64,000 nucleotides of DNA from Brasilonema sp. CT11 (GTDB taxonomy: Bacteria; Cyanobacteriota; Cyanobacteriia; Cyanobacteriales; Nostocaceae). How positions within the stretch are numbered: the stretch's first letter is position 1; the number at the start of each line of letters is the position of its first letter. Where the stretch lies: the NCBI RefSeq assembly GCF_017982655.1, contig NZ_JABXYX010000002.1, positions 84,642 through 148,641 of the forward strand, in the 5' to 3' direction. The position numbers were made by a program, and so were the translations under genes. Positions 36,988-46,410 of this stretch are shown one piece after another. The notes below the pieces were generated by a model, which did not search any database, was not told where the DNA came from, and saw only the letters and a list, made by a program, of their open reading frames with translations.

Positions 36988-37113
36988 TTATTTAGCGAGT
37001 TCTACGGGCACGCACTCGGGTTCGTGAATAAAGGTAGCAGATGAGGGAGATGCTTCCTCATTGTCCTCATCCAAATCCAATCCTTGATTTGACAACTCAA
37101 ATCGGACTCGCAT
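36988..37113 (-). CDS. Possible 41-residue small protein
   Basis: An open frame of 41 codons beginning MRVRFELSNQGLDLDEDNEE and ending CVPVELAK. Composition is protein-like (acidic middle, no repeats), but no ribosome site or family is recognised. Its stop lies five bases from the infC terminator. It could be a genuine small gene or the worn start of a longer one; support is weak. Confidence 0.3.
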   Translation of the reverse strand: MRVRFELSNQGLDLDEDNEEASPSSATFIHEPECVPVELAK

Positions 37114-37164
37114 ATAAGATTAACTTTTGAGAGAAAATTGAACTGATCTTAAATGTGATATTGC

Positions 37165-38337
37165 ATGGAATCTCTTATCTCTCGGATGCAGGCGGTGCAG
37201 TCGCCTATTATTCCAGTTGTCGCGCAACTGATTCAAAGCTGTCCTGGTACTATTTCTTTGGGACAGGGTGTTGTTTCTTATAGTCCACCACCCGAAGCTA
37301 TAGAACTTTTGCCCAAATTCCTAGCTGATCCTACTAATCATTTATACAAAGATGTTGAGGGAATTTCTCCATTACAAACTGCACTCGCAGCAAAACTACA
37401 AGACTTTAATGGTATTGAAATCAATGAGGAAAACTGCATCGTTGTGACCGCAGGTAGCAATATGGCGTTTATGAATGCTGTTCTTGCTATCACTTCGGTG
37501 GGAGATGAAATTATTCTCAATACGCCTTACTATTTCAACCATGAAATGGCGATTACTATGGCGGGTTGTCGTCCAGTACTCGTCAAATGTGATGAAAATT
37601 ACCAACTGCGTCCAGAGGCGATCGCCTCTGCTATCACTCCCAAAACACGAGCAGTGGTGACGATTTCCCCTAATAATCCCACAGGGGCTGTGTATTCAGA
37701 ACAAGCGTTGCAGCAAGTGAATCAAATTTGTTGCGATCGCAATATCTACCACATCAGCGATGAAGCCTATGAATACTTTACTTACAACGGAGTGAAACAT
37801 ATTTCTCCGGGTGCATTCACTGGAAGTCGTAACTATACCATTTCGCTTTATAGTCTTTCCAAGGCTTATGGTTTTGCAAGCTGGCGTATTGGTTACATGG
37901 TTATCCCTAAACACCTGCTTGTCGCCGTCAAAAAAGTTCAAGACACAATTCTGATTTGTCCGCCTGTGATTTCCCAGTATGCAGCTTTGGGGGCGTTGCA
38001 AGCCAAAGACGACTATTTGAAGAATCATATTGCGGCGATCGCCCAAGTAAGACAAGTCGTACTTGATTCCCTCAACAGCTTACAAGACTTGTGTACCATT
38101 GCTCCTGCTGATGGTGCTTTCTATTTTTTCCTGAAAGTTCATACTCAATTGGATAGCTTTGAACTTGTCAAACGACTCATCCGCGAACATCAAGTCGCAG
38201 TCATTCCTGGTACAACCTTTGGGATGGATGATGGATGCTATCTCCGCGTCGCCTACGGTGCGCTACAAAAACAGACAGCAAAAGAAGGAATTGAACGCTT
38301 GGTGAGGGGTTTGCAAAAAATATGTAAGGTGCATTAA
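37165..38337 (+). CDS. PLP-dependent aminotransferase, class I
   Basis: A 390-residue fold-type I aminotransferase of the aspartate/aromatic group. The PLP-lysine motif SLSKAYGFASWRIGY is present, with the SPNNPTGAVYS and DEAYEYFTYNG (Asp for PLP pyridine) motifs and the C-terminal RVAYG arginine for the substrate carboxylate. The amino acid used is not determined; homologues are annotated as aspartate or kynurenine-type transaminases. ATG start at 37165; the preceding bases lack a strong ribosome site. Confidence 0.9.
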   Translation: MESLISRMQAVQSPIIPVVAQLIQSCPGTISLGQGVVSYSPPPEAIELLPKFLADPTNHLYKDVEGISPLQTALAAKLQDFNGIEINEENCIVVTAGSNMAFMNAVLAITSVGDEIILNTPYYFNHEMAITMAGCRPVLVKCDENYQLRPEAIASAITPKTRAVVTISPNNPTGAVYSEQALQQVNQICCDRNIYHISDEAYEYFTYNGVKHISPGAFTGSRNYTISLYSLSKAYGFASWRIGYMVIPKHLLVAVKKVQDTILICPPVISQYAALGALQAKDDYLKNHIAAIAQVRQVVLDSLNSLQDLCTIAPADGAFYFFLKVHTQLDSFELVKRLIREHQVAVIPGTTFGMDDGCYLRVAYGALQKQTAKEGIERLVRGLQKICKVH

Positions 38338-38382
38338 CGCAGTGCGACACACTACCTTTAAACTAGAAATCAGTCAAGCAAA

Positions 38383-38420
38383 AGGGGTGTAGGGGTGTAA
38401 GGGTGTAGGGGTGTAGGGGG
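38383..38420. repeat. Octamer tandem array (ggggtgta)
   Basis: Four tandem ggggtgta/gggtgtaa units between the aminotransferase and the YjbQ gene; same family as the other arrays in this window. Confidence 0.85.
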
Positions 38421-38463
38421 GAACCCCATCAATAAATTGAGGAGCCAGTAGGAGTGCGGGGGT

Positions 38464-38907
38464 ATGCCAATTGTTAATCATTTTATAGAAATCGAAACAA
38501 AACAAGGAATAAATATACATAATATTACGTCAAAGATTCAAGATTTGATAGAATCAACCTCAATTAAGAATGGTCAAGCTTTGGTCTTTTCGCGCCACAC
38601 AACGACGGCATTGGCTATTAATGAATATGAAGAAAGGTTGTTAAAAGATGTCAAAGTTTATTTGCAAAAACTAGCACCAGAATCAGATCGATACTTACAT
38701 AACGACCTACACTTAAGAGAAAATATTCCTCCAGATGAACCAATGAATGCCCATTCTCACTTAATGGCAATGACTTTAAGTACGAGTGAAGTTATTCCGA
38801 TTGTGGATGGAAAATTAGCTTTGGGAACTTATCAATCTGTTTTATTCTTTGAGTTAGATGGACCACGTAAAAGGACTGTATTTTGCCAAATTTCTGGCGA
38901 GTCGTGA
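38464..38907 (+). CDS. YjbQ-family protein (UPF0047)
   Basis: A 147-residue single-domain protein of the YjbQ family, some members of which show thiamine-phosphate synthase side activity. FSRHTTTALAINEYEERLLKD holds the conserved HTTT/N/E residues, DLHLRENIPPDEPMNAHSHLMAM the HSHL motif, and GTYQSVLFFELDGPRKRTV the C-terminal strand pair. The physiological role remains uncertain. An octamer repeat array lies just upstream of the gene. Confidence 0.88.
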   Translation: MPIVNHFIEIETKQGINIHNITSKIQDLIESTSIKNGQALVFSRHTTTALAINEYEERLLKDVKVYLQKLAPESDRYLHNDLHLRENIPPDEPMNAHSHLMAMTLSTSEVIPIVDGKLALGTYQSVLFFELDGPRKRTVFCQISGES

Positions 38908-39070
38908 GTGATGAGTTAGGAGTTCAAGCTCAATTCTGCGTTTTTGGCAAGAACCTCACATAGCGAGCAAACAGGATAGAGATTGCATATCCTAACAGAA
39001 TTGGCTCCTATATATAGATTAGAACTTAACGCATTCTACAAATAGGTTATGTAGATGCAAGGAGATGATG

Positions 39071-39802
39071 ATGCTTGGGTCCTTTTCTACAGGGTTAATA
39101 TTATTATTGATTGTTCTTCTCCCCGCTATGGCAATTGCATACGCAATTTCCTACCGCACAATCGGGCGTCAAGCCGCTCAAAGGCGCTTGGGTCGAACTG
39201 CTTTGTTCATACTGCTTGCTTTCTTCGTTAGCTTCGGGCTTCATTTCCTAGGCAAACATGGATTCCTAGGCAAATATGGATCGATAAGCTTTAATTTTCT
39301 ATTTGCAGCTTTTGTGGTGTTATGGCTCCTAAGCTGGAACTGGCGAAAGAGAAAGGCTGGTGCTTTACTACTTGATGTCGGACGGTTTTCACGAAGCAAA
39401 TTAATGCTTTGGGTTGGTGTATTGGAAGCACTGTTTGCAGTCTTCAACACTTGGTCGGCGATTAATAAAATCTCAACAGGGCTTGAGAGTGACACTAATC
39501 TGGTGGAAGTTATAGCGCAACCGGTTTTCCTTTGGTCGCTAGCCATCTATTTTCTCTCAATGGGATTGAGTAGATTGGAGTTTCGAGAAAACGGCATCTG
39601 CTATATGCTTTCAGTAGTGAAGTGGGAGAAGCTGACATCCTACTGGTGGAGCCAAGACAAACCTAACATCGTGACGATTGAGTTCAAACAACCACCCTAT
39701 CTCCTATCAACAGGACTCAGGAGCTTACGAATTCCATCAGCACATCGAGATGGAGTAAAGCAGATTCTGGCTGAGCATTTGATGATGACTGATGTCAAGT
39801 AA
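39071..39802 (+). CDS. Membrane protein of unknown function
   Basis: A 243-residue protein with four or five transmembrane segments (about residues 5-25, 45-62, 74-90, 115-133, 150-166) followed by a cytoplasmic C-terminal domain (FRENGICYMLSVVKWEKLTSYWWSQ...QPPYLLSTG). That last part resembles a PH-like DUF5673-type domain, which is a guess. Three ATGs follow AAGGAG; the third (39071) has the best spacing. The helix-rich KHGFLGKYG repeat pair (FLGKHGFLGKYG) is notable. Confidence 0.7.
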   Translation: MLGSFSTGLILLLIVLLPAMAIAYAISYRTIGRQAAQRRLGRTALFILLAFFVSFGLHFLGKHGFLGKYGSISFNFLFAAFVVLWLLSWNWRKRKAGALLLDVGRFSRSKLMLWVGVLEALFAVFNTWSAINKISTGLESDTNLVEVIAQPVFLWSLAIYFLSMGLSRLEFRENGICYMLSVVKWEKLTSYWWSQDKPNIVTIEFKQPPYLLSTGLRSLRIPSAHRDGVKQILAEHLMMTDVK

Positions 39803-40386
39803 ATCTTACAGAATTGCTGCGTAAGATAAGCTGTCGCGTCTTTACTTTTCCAAAGCATTTTCGATATACAGGAATCCGGTTTGCTTTCTGAACTAATTCG
39901 TGAGGGCGCTTAACAGGGAACAGGGAACAAGCAATAAAGGTGTACGGAGTTTTTTTCAAAAATCAAATAGGAGTCTTATATCAAGAGTTACGATCTCCCA
40001 AAAGTGCAACTTGTAGGCGCGACAGCTTAAACGCCATATGTTTTGAGGCAGATAAACCAATTGACTTAAGAACCTGGTATATTCTTCGTATAAATCACTT
40101 TGTGCAATTAAGTTCAATCAGGGGGTAGATTGCTTGCTGTATAAAACCTTAGTAAAGAGCCTTTTGAAGGTTTTCTTTCTGAATGGGTGTAAGCAGCAAA
40201 ATTTTTGCACGACTACCGTAATTTTACGGTAAAAATGAAATTTGAATTATTACAAAACAAGTTGTCAGGAATTACGTGTCACGGCAGTGTATCTACAATT
40301 GCATATAAAAAAACTGACTAATACTCTGTCTGAAGTCAATTTCACAACAGGGGAATCATCTAAGATAACAAACCGAAATAACTACT
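39803..40386. other. Gap before the peptidoglycan-binding gene
   Basis: No supported gene. A cagggaac tandem pair at about 39914-39928 belongs to the heptamer repeat class. A 62-codon plus-strand frame at 39940-40128 lacks any recognisable feature. Confidence 0.5.
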
Positions 40387-42003
40387 ATGGAAAGAATTGG
40401 TTATCTTCAGCTTGCATCAGCAAACGAAGCATCAACAAGAAATGAGCATACTGCGGTGGGATTTTCTCTTAATCTTTTTGCTGGGTTGAATTGGAGAAAA
40501 CTGTCTAATCGTGCAGCGATACATCTTTTATCTGTAACACTGACTTTGGCAGTCTTGAGTATAGCCGAACGTGCGATAGCCCAAAGGGCTGACGCTCCGC
40601 GTATCGCACTCCAGAAAGTAGGAAGTACTGGATCTCAAGTCTCAAATATCCAAAGGTGTTTGAGCAATTTAGGCTATTACAAAGGTCCTGTGACAGGTAA
40701 GTTTGCTTCCTTAACTCAGGATGCTGTAATTCGGTTCCAGCGAGCCAATGGACTACCAACTGTTGGATATGTCGGTGCAAGAACTGAACAACTATTGCAA
40801 TCTCAATGTCAAAGTCGAAGATCTAATCAAAGATCGCGAGTGAGTGTTAGCACTGATTTGCGACCAGGTAGCAGTGGTCAAGCAGTTACTAGATTGCAAC
40901 AAAATTTAGGGCGTTTAGGTTTCTTTAATGGTCCTGTAACAGGTAACTTTGGTTCAGAAACTCAGCAAGCAGTCACCAGGTTCCAGCAATCACGTGGAAT
41001 ACGTGCTGATGGTGTTGTCGGTGCGAGAACAGAAGAAGCAATACGCACCAGTTTTAACACAAATGATTCCTCAGTCAGTGTTAACAGTTATCAAGACACA
41101 AATAATTCCTCTAATTCCTCAGTCAGTGTTAGCAGTTACCAAGACACAAATAATTCCTCTAATTCCTCAGTCAGTGTTAGCAATTACCAAGATGGCGTCG
41201 GTGGAGATAACTTACCAAATGCTTTGAATGTGGGTGAGTCGGGTCGTCAGGTGAGAGAATTGCAACAGGATTTGCAGCAGCTGAGCTACTTTAGGGTGAA
41301 TCCAACTGGTTATTTTGGTCCAACAACTCAAGAAGCTGTAGCACGTTTTCAGCAAGATCATGGAATCACACCCAACGGTATTGCTGACTCACAAACCTTG
41401 GGAGCAATAACGACGGCTTTAGCACAACAAGGTAATGGGCAAAATTATGGACAAAGTAATGGGCAAAATTACGGCCAAAATTATGGACAAAGTAATGGGC
41501 AAAATTACGGCCAAAATTATGGACAAAATTATGGACAAAATTATAGTTGTTCGACAGGCACCGGAGATATCTGTCAGGGTGAGAGAAGTCAGCGAGTGAC
41601 AATCGTACAACAACGTTTGCAGAATTTGGGATTTTTTAGAGGTGATGTCACAGGTTTTTATGGTTCTGCAACCAGAGATGCTGTGGCTCAATTTCAGCGA
41701 AACTCTCGGTTAGAAACAACAGGATCTGTCAATTTTCAAACTTGGCAAGCATTAGGTTTGACCAACAACCCGAACAACTCTACAGGATTGAATCCTAAAG
41801 AGAATCGCTATGTTGTTCTCATCCCGATTTCTAGAAACGACACTTTAAATGAAGTGCGTCAATATATACCGGAAGCTTTCCGCGCTGAATCTAGACTCGG
41901 TCCCTATGTCAATGCTGGACAATTTAGAGAACGCTCACAAGCAGAAGATTTGTCTAAGTGGTTACGTTCACGTGGGTTAGATGCACGGGTAGAATACTTC
42001 TAA
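40387..42003 (+). CDS. Peptidoglycan-binding protein with SPOR domain
   Basis: A 538-residue envelope protein. After a hydrophobic segment (LLSVTLTLAVLSIAERAIA, residues about 46-65) come four PG_binding_1 repeats (VGSTGSQVSNIQRCLSNLGY; SSGQAVTRLQQNLGRLGFF; ESGRQVRELQQDLQQLSYF; GERSQRVTIVQQRLQNLGFF) and a C-terminal SPOR-like domain (YVVLIPISRNDTLNEVRQY...RSRGLDARVEYF). Between repeats are a threefold SVSVxSYQDTNNSSNS block (41070-41190) and a GQNYGQ/GQSNGQ tract (41437-41545). It probably binds septal or sacculus peptidoglycan. The low-complexity tracts are likely copy-number variable. Confidence 0.87.
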   Translation: MERIGYLQLASANEASTRNEHTAVGFSLNLFAGLNWRKLSNRAAIHLLSVTLTLAVLSIAERAIAQRADAPRIALQKVGSTGSQVSNIQRCLSNLGYYKGPVTGKFASLTQDAVIRFQRANGLPTVGYVGARTEQLLQSQCQSRRSNQRSRVSVSTDLRPGSSGQAVTRLQQNLGRLGFFNGPVTGNFGSETQQAVTRFQQSRGIRADGVVGARTEEAIRTSFNTNDSSVSVNSYQDTNNSSNSSVSVSSYQDTNNSSNSSVSVSNYQDGVGGDNLPNALNVGESGRQVRELQQDLQQLSYFRVNPTGYFGPTTQEAVARFQQDHGITPNGIADSQTLGAITTALAQQGNGQNYGQSNGQNYGQNYGQSNGQNYGQNYGQNYGQNYSCSTGTGDICQGERSQRVTIVQQRLQNLGFFRGDVTGFYGSATRDAVAQFQRNSRLETTGSVNFQTWQALGLTNNPNNSTGLNPKENRYVVLIPISRNDTLNEVRQYIPEAFRAESRLGPYVNAGQFRERSQAEDLSKWLRSRGLDARVEYF

Positions 42004-42104
42004 TGGTTAAGAGCTATGAGCTAAGAGTGAGGAGTTATGAGTTATAACTCCTCACTGTTGAGTTGTGTAACTTGATTCCTCACTTTTCGCGTAATCTAAA
42101 GATA

Positions 42105-42977
42105 ATGGCAGAAACTCGTATTGGGATTATTGGTGGCAGTGGCTTATACAAAATGGACGCCCTCAAGAATATCGAAGAGGTACAAGTCCAGACACCTTTT
42201 GGTTCTCCATCGGATGCTTTGATACTGGGAACTTTAGAGGGTACACGAGTTGCTTTTTTAGCGCGTCATGGTCGCAATCACACGCTGTTGCCTTCCGAGT
42301 TGCCATTTCGCGCCAATATTTATGCAATGAAGCAACTGGGTGTGGAGTATCTCATCTCTGCTTCCGCTGTTGGTTCTTTGAAAGAAGAAGTAAAACCATT
42401 GGATATGGTGGTTCCCGATCAATTTATTGATAGAACGAAAAATCGAGTTTCAACGTTTTTCGGTGAGGGGATTGTTGCTCATATCGCTTTTGGTGATCCG
42501 ATTTGTAAAAATTTGGCAGTTGTTGTAGCAGAGGCGATTGCCTCCCAAAACTTACCAGATATCACTGTCCATCGTGGTGGTAGTTATGTGTGTATGGAGG
42601 GACCAGCATTTTCAACAAAGGCGGAATCCAATCTTTACCGCAGTTGGGGCGCAACGGTGATTGGAATGACTAATTTACCAGAGGCGAAGTTAGCACGGGA
42701 AGCAGAGATTGCCTATGCTACGCTTGCTTTAGTGACTGATTATGATTGTTGGCATCCAGATCACGATAACGTGACAGTGGACATGGTCATTGCTAATTTA
42801 CAGCGAAATGCACTCAACGCTCAGAAAGTGATTCAAGAAACAGTGCGGCGTTTGAGCGAAAATCCACCCTCAAGTGATGCACATTCAGCGCTAAAGCATG
42901 CGATTTTGACAAATCTAGATAAGGCACCCGTAGCAACTAAAGAGAAGTTGGGGTTGTTGTTGAAAAAGTATATTTAG
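42105..42977 (+). CDS. mtnP: S-methyl-5'-thioadenosine phosphorylase
   Basis: Phosphorolysis of methylthioadenosine to adenine and methylthioribose-1-phosphate in methionine salvage. The 290-residue protein shows [10 protein letters not shown] (phosphate loop), [36 protein letters not shown] and [16 protein letters not shown], the signature blocks of the trimeric MTAP family. The ATG at 42105 follows AAAGATA; the frame extends 14 codons upstream without support. metK, which makes the SAM that gives rise to MTA, is later in this window. Confidence 0.95.
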   Translation: MAETRIGIIGGSGLYKMDALKNIEEVQVQTPFGSPSDALILGTLEGTRVAFLARHGRNHTLLPSELPFRANIYAMKQLGVEYLISASAVGSLKEEVKPLDMVVPDQFIDRTKNRVSTFFGEGIVAHIAFGDPICKNLAVVVAEAIASQNLPDITVHRGGSYVCMEGPAFSTKAESNLYRSWGATVIGMTNLPEAKLAREAEIAYATLALVTDYDCWHPDHDNVTVDMVIANLQRNALNAQKVIQETVRRLSENPPSSDAHSALKHAILTNLDKAPVATKEKLGLLLKKYI

Positions 42978-43011
42978 AAACGAGAGTATCATAAAAACAT
43001 CAAAATTGTCC

Positions 43012-43060
43012 GTACGCCTAAGGTACGCTTTGCGCTCGTAGGAGCGTCCTGCAGGCGTAC
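43012..43060. repeat. Nested palindromic repeat
   Basis: Outer arms gtacgcct and aggcgtac enclose gcgctcgtaggagcg-type inner dyads; GC-rich compared with surroundings; no T-run. Probably a dispersed palindromic element. Confidence 0.55.
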
Positions 43061-43376
43061 ACGAAGCGTTCATCTCTCATGTATAGTTGGTAATCATTAG
43101 TACTGTTTTTAGGTAATACTGTCAGGGTGTTTCTTTTGCCGCAAGTACCTCTAAAGTCATAAAACTTTTCTAAGCAACCTTTTCGGCAATTTACGTCTTA
43201 TAGCAGATATCGATTAATGCCCAATGGCAGAATTTATCACTTCATTCCAGGTGTTATTATTTTTTACAGTGAAGGTAGAACAGTGAAGATTGAACAGAGT
43301 GCATCAGTTACCAATTATTTACAGTTATAAAAACTTGTCTATCATCACAAGAAAAAGCTGACGTGTATCACAGCCT

Positions 43377-43411
43377 AGTTATATTACCGAGATATAGGGG
43401 ATAATATAACT
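43377..43411. promoter_or_regulatory. Dyad upstream of the pentapeptide gene
   Basis: agttatatt and aatataact form a perfect nine-base inverted repeat with a 17-base spacer (center-to-center about 26 bases). It ends 46 bases before the ATG, overlaps the likely promoter (TATATT/TAATAT-type boxes) and could be an operator. No factor is assigned. Confidence 0.45.
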
Positions 43412-43457
43412 GTGAGGAGAAAACGGAAGCAACTTGTATCAGAAAGGGGAAAATATT

Positions 43458-43922
43458 ATGAAATCCAAACTTATTGCACTTCTAACCTTAGTGACTCCCC
43501 TAGTCTTAGCTAGTTCAGTGAATGCAGCGAATCCGCAGCATGTTAAGAAGCTACTTGCTACTGGGGAATGTGCAAAGTGTGATTTATCGAAAGCAAACCT
43601 CAGCGGTGCACATTTAATCGGTGCTGACTTGAGAGATGCGAATCTTCAAGGGGCAAATTTAACAAAGGCGAATCTTGAAGGTGCTGATCTTACAGGTGCT
43701 AATTTAGCCGGCGCTAACATGACGTCATCTTTAGCGACGAATGTTGATTTTAAGAAAGCCAATCTTAATAAAGTGAATTTCACTCGTGCGACGATTCACG
43801 ATTCTAATGTATATGGGGCATCGATGAATGACCTCAATATTACTAATGCCGAAATATCTAACACAGGTATAGGTGTCGGTGGTGAAGATCTGGGTGGTGG
43901 AACAATTCCTGATTGGAAATAA
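43458..43922 (+). CDS. Secreted pentapeptide-repeat protein
   Basis: A 154-residue protein with a signal peptide (MKSKLIALLTLVTPLVLASS, cleavage near VNA-A) and then about ten A(D/N)LxX pentapeptide repeats (ANLSGAHLIGADLRDANLQG...) forming a right-handed beta helix. A CAKC pair precedes the repeats, as in related cyanobacterial exported proteins. The C-terminal tail (GVGGEDLGGGTIPDWK) is glycine-rich. AGAAAGGGG precedes the ATG at 43458, which supports the start. Role unknown. Confidence 0.85.
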   Translation: MKSKLIALLTLVTPLVLASSVNAANPQHVKKLLATGECAKCDLSKANLSGAHLIGADLRDANLQGANLTKANLEGADLTGANLAGANMTSSLATNVDFKKANLNKVNFTRATIHDSNVYGASMNDLNITNAEISNTGIGVGGEDLGGGTIPDWK

Positions 43923-44226
43923 AGCTTACGATAGCATTGATTCTGGGAACAAGAGAATAGGGATTGGTAAACTCCTTGCACACAAATTCTCTGTTTGTTT
44001 TGTTGGTTTTGCGGATTGAGTCACTCCGTAAGTTAAGACAGCCTGAGAAAGAGGCTATATGGGGCGATCAATTATCGCCCCTGTGGAAAGCTGAGATTTT
44101 GCAGTGTTGTCATTTAGGTTTTGGTACTGGGGACTGGACTTTAAACTTATTTCGACAGTTAAACGCTAAGCTGTTTACATACAGAGAGTTTTGGATAAAG
44201 AGTCTTATTTATTTTTGTCCCGCTAC
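43923..44226. other. Gap between the pentapeptide gene and the hydrolase
   Basis: About 300 bases without a supported gene; a 94-codon plus-strand frame (43964-44248) has no family resemblance and overlaps the end of the minus-strand hydrolase. No convincing terminator. Confidence 0.45.
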
Positions 44227-45126
44227 TTATTGCGGAAGCCGGGGATAGCGGCGATTGTATTCTACTCGACTCAAAAATTCGTCTAACACTTGCAGAAATC
44301 TTTCTGTTTCTTCCAAATGAGGCATATGTGAACTGTTTTCAAACAGTACCCACTCTGAATTAGAAATACCTTGCTTTAATTTTTCTACACAAGCTGGGGT
44401 TACCTCATCATACCTACCAGAAAGCAGCAGTGTCGGTACAAAAATTTCACTCAAGCGGCTTTCAACATCCCAGTCGATAATTTTGCCAGCGCCTCGAAAC
44501 TCTGTACCAACTTTGCTGTATGCTTTAGTCAAACAACTAGGCCAAGGGTTTAAACGACACAGAAAAGAATGGTTAAAGACTTCCATGGCCTGTTTATATT
44601 CTGGGTCTTGAGTTGTACCTGCGGTTTCATGTTTACTAATAATTTCTTTGATATCTGCTGGTAGATCATTCATCAACTTATAAGCTTCACTCACAAATTG
44701 CTGAATGTTGACAGGTGTATTAGCTAAAATCAGACTTGCTAAACCAGTTGCTTGAGAAAGAGCATGTTCTAGTGCCAAACAACCACCCCATGACTGTCCG
44801 AAAAGATGGATTTGCTCTAAGTTTAAAGTGCTGCGGATGGCTATGAGTTCATCTTTATATAAATCAATGGAATATAAATTTGTGTCAGTAGGGCGATCGC
44901 TATTTCCACATCCTAGTTGATCGTAGAATATAACTCGCCTTCCCGTGTGAGCTATCGCTTCTAATGGTTCCAAGTAATCATGGGGTACTCCTGGTCCTCC
45001 ATGAAGACACAACAGAGGTAGTTTGTCTTCTGCTTCTTGGTTCGGTTTAACAATGCGATACCACACTTGATGATCACGAAACGAGATAAAGCCTTCAACG
45101 GCAGAAGTTGATGACTGTTGATTCAT
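44227..45126 (-). CDS. Proline iminopeptidase-type alpha/beta hydrolase
   Basis: A 299-residue alpha/beta hydrolase of the proline iminopeptidase family, which release N-terminal proline from peptides. The HGGPGVPHDY oxyanion loop, FYDQLGCGNSDRP, the nucleophile elbow GQSWGG and the SGRYDEVTP Asp and SSHMPH His complete the triad. Substrate range is not certain, since related enzymes act on amides or esters. ATG start at 45126. Confidence 0.87.
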   Translation of the reverse strand: MNQQSSTSAVEGFISFRDHQVWYRIVKPNQEAEDKLPLLCLHGGPGVPHDYLEPLEAIAHTGRRVIFYDQLGCGNSDRPTDTNLYSIDLYKDELIAIRSTLNLEQIHLFGQSWGGCLALEHALSQATGLASLILANTPVNIQQFVSEAYKLMNDLPADIKEIISKHETAGTTQDPEYKQAMEVFNHSFLCRLNPWPSCLTKAYSKVGTEFRGAGKIIDWDVESRLSEIFVPTLLLSGRYDEVTPACVEKLKQGISNSEWVLFENSSHMPHLEETERFLQVLDEFLSRVEYNRRYPRLPQ

Positions 45127-45452
45127 AGAAGTAGCAAAAAATTACCAATAGTATTTACAATAACTTGATTTGTATATCTATAAACTATTTTAAGTAGTGA
45201 AAAACTCTTATACTTAGCATATTGAAATCCGGCTTTTACTAGAAACTGGTATTTAGACTAAAAGCAGGCGATAAGCCGGAGGTCTTCGGCGTTCGACGGT
45301 TGCTTCGCCTGTCGAAGCAACCGTCGAACGCTTGACGCTGCACCTATCACGATGGTGAACTGAATAATTAAGGTATTCAATCCACCATTGTTTCGTTGAG
45401 TTACTAATGAAAGCTGACGTAGTTAAACCTTGACTCGTCGGAGTAGTTAGCT
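45127..45452. other. Gap with a perfect long hairpin
   Basis: Holds the 19-bp perfect inverted repeat at 45289-45331 and otherwise AT-rich sequence. No gene. Confidence 0.55.
45289..45331. repeat. Perfect 19-bp inverted repeat
   Basis: gcgttcgacggttgcttcg and cgaagcaaccgtcgaacgc pair without mismatch across a five-base loop (cctgt). No T-run on either side, so not a terminator; probably a mobile palindromic repeat or a structured RNA site. Confidence 0.8.
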
Positions 45453-45647
45453 TTATTCCTTATCAACTTTTTCGAGATCATCAGGTGTACCACTGGCAGA
45501 AATTTTTGATGTGCCAGATTTACCTGCACCGGAGTTGCCGCCAGAAGCGCCAGCACCGCCAGAGTGTTTAGAATCCGTGTTTCCTTGTTCTTCCTGGAGC
45601 TGTTCAAGGCGGTTTTTTTCTTGAGCTTTATCTTTTTGATCAGCCAT
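45453..45647 (-). CDS. Small hydrophilic Gly/Ser-rich protein
   Basis: A 64-residue acidic, disordered-looking protein starting MADQKDKAQEKNRLEQLQEE, with a GGAGASGGNSGAGKSG tract and an acidic end (TPDDLEKVDKE). Composition suggests a real small protein of the kind seen downstream of stress genes in cyanobacteria, but no family or ribosome site is certain. Confidence 0.55.
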   Translation of the reverse strand: MADQKDKAQEKNRLEQLQEEQGNTDSKHSGGAGASGGNSGAGKSGTSKISASGTPDDLEKVDKE

Positions 45648-46410
45648 ATCTTATTTACATTTTTCGCGCTTGGTTTAGCTGTTAACTCTAGCATTTTCCC
45701 TATTTTATATCTTGCACCTAACGGGATAAGCGCTGGCTGCTTTTTAGGTATAAAGATATACTTAATATCAACAATGATGAGCTGAAACTGGGGCGAGTAC
45801 GGGTTAGCCTATGGGAAAATTTACACTTTCGTAAAGCTGCTGCACGCCCGATGTCACTCTGAGCTAAACCCGCTTCCGGAGGTAAAGACGTTTATCAAAT
45901 GGTTGTAGTACTGTAAGAAAGACGCAACTTTTGAGAATTTTTACCCAAACTCGAAACGTAAGATATTAATAATGTCAATAAGTATAAATATTGGTGAAAT
46001 GTCCTCCTCAAAGATAAGAGCATAAGATAGGCTAAATATAGGGTAAAATCGGCATTTAGACTTGTCTAAATACAAGATGAGCTCATTTTTGCATAATTTG
46101 TATTTACACGAGTACCATGATTAGCAACCTACATAGCGTGGGATAACCATACATTTGAGAGTGTAGTCCATTAAAAAATCGACTTAGAATGCTACCTCTA
46201 AGTCATACTAATTAGGTAATAGCTACTGCCCTGTTAGTGCTTTTCTACCTTGTAGTTGATGAAGTGGTCATGGAAGCGCAATTATGGTTATAGGTAACTA
46301 GAACGAGCGTTGTACCTCAAAGTCAGTTGTGCTAACGTACCAGTGCATCGTCTAGTCAACAACCTTTTGGTTGTAACTGTCCGGATAAAAGTAACTCAAG
46401 TCTGAAAATT
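45648..46410. other. Long gap upstream of the CAAD gene
   Basis: 760 bases with no supported gene. No terminators or strong repeats; the sequence near 46070-46400 has scattered short dyads (for example gatgagctcat). It may hold an unannotated RNA or only regulatory sequence; nothing decisive is visible. Confidence 0.4.

Larger units (their letters stand above)
42978..43457. other. Gap before the pentapeptide protein
   Basis: Contains a complex inverted repeat with outer arms gtacgcct/aggcgtac (43012-43060) and a perfect 9-bp dyad at 43377-43411 just upstream of the pentapeptide gene. No gene. Confidence 0.6.

Noticed and set aside
43964..44248. 94-codon plus-strand frame
   Set aside because: Overlaps the end of the minus-strand hydrolase and has no family resemblance.
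45404..45694. 96-codon minus-strand frame overlapping the small Gly-rich protein
   Set aside because: The other frame (45453-45647) has the more protein-like composition; this one looks like its shadow.
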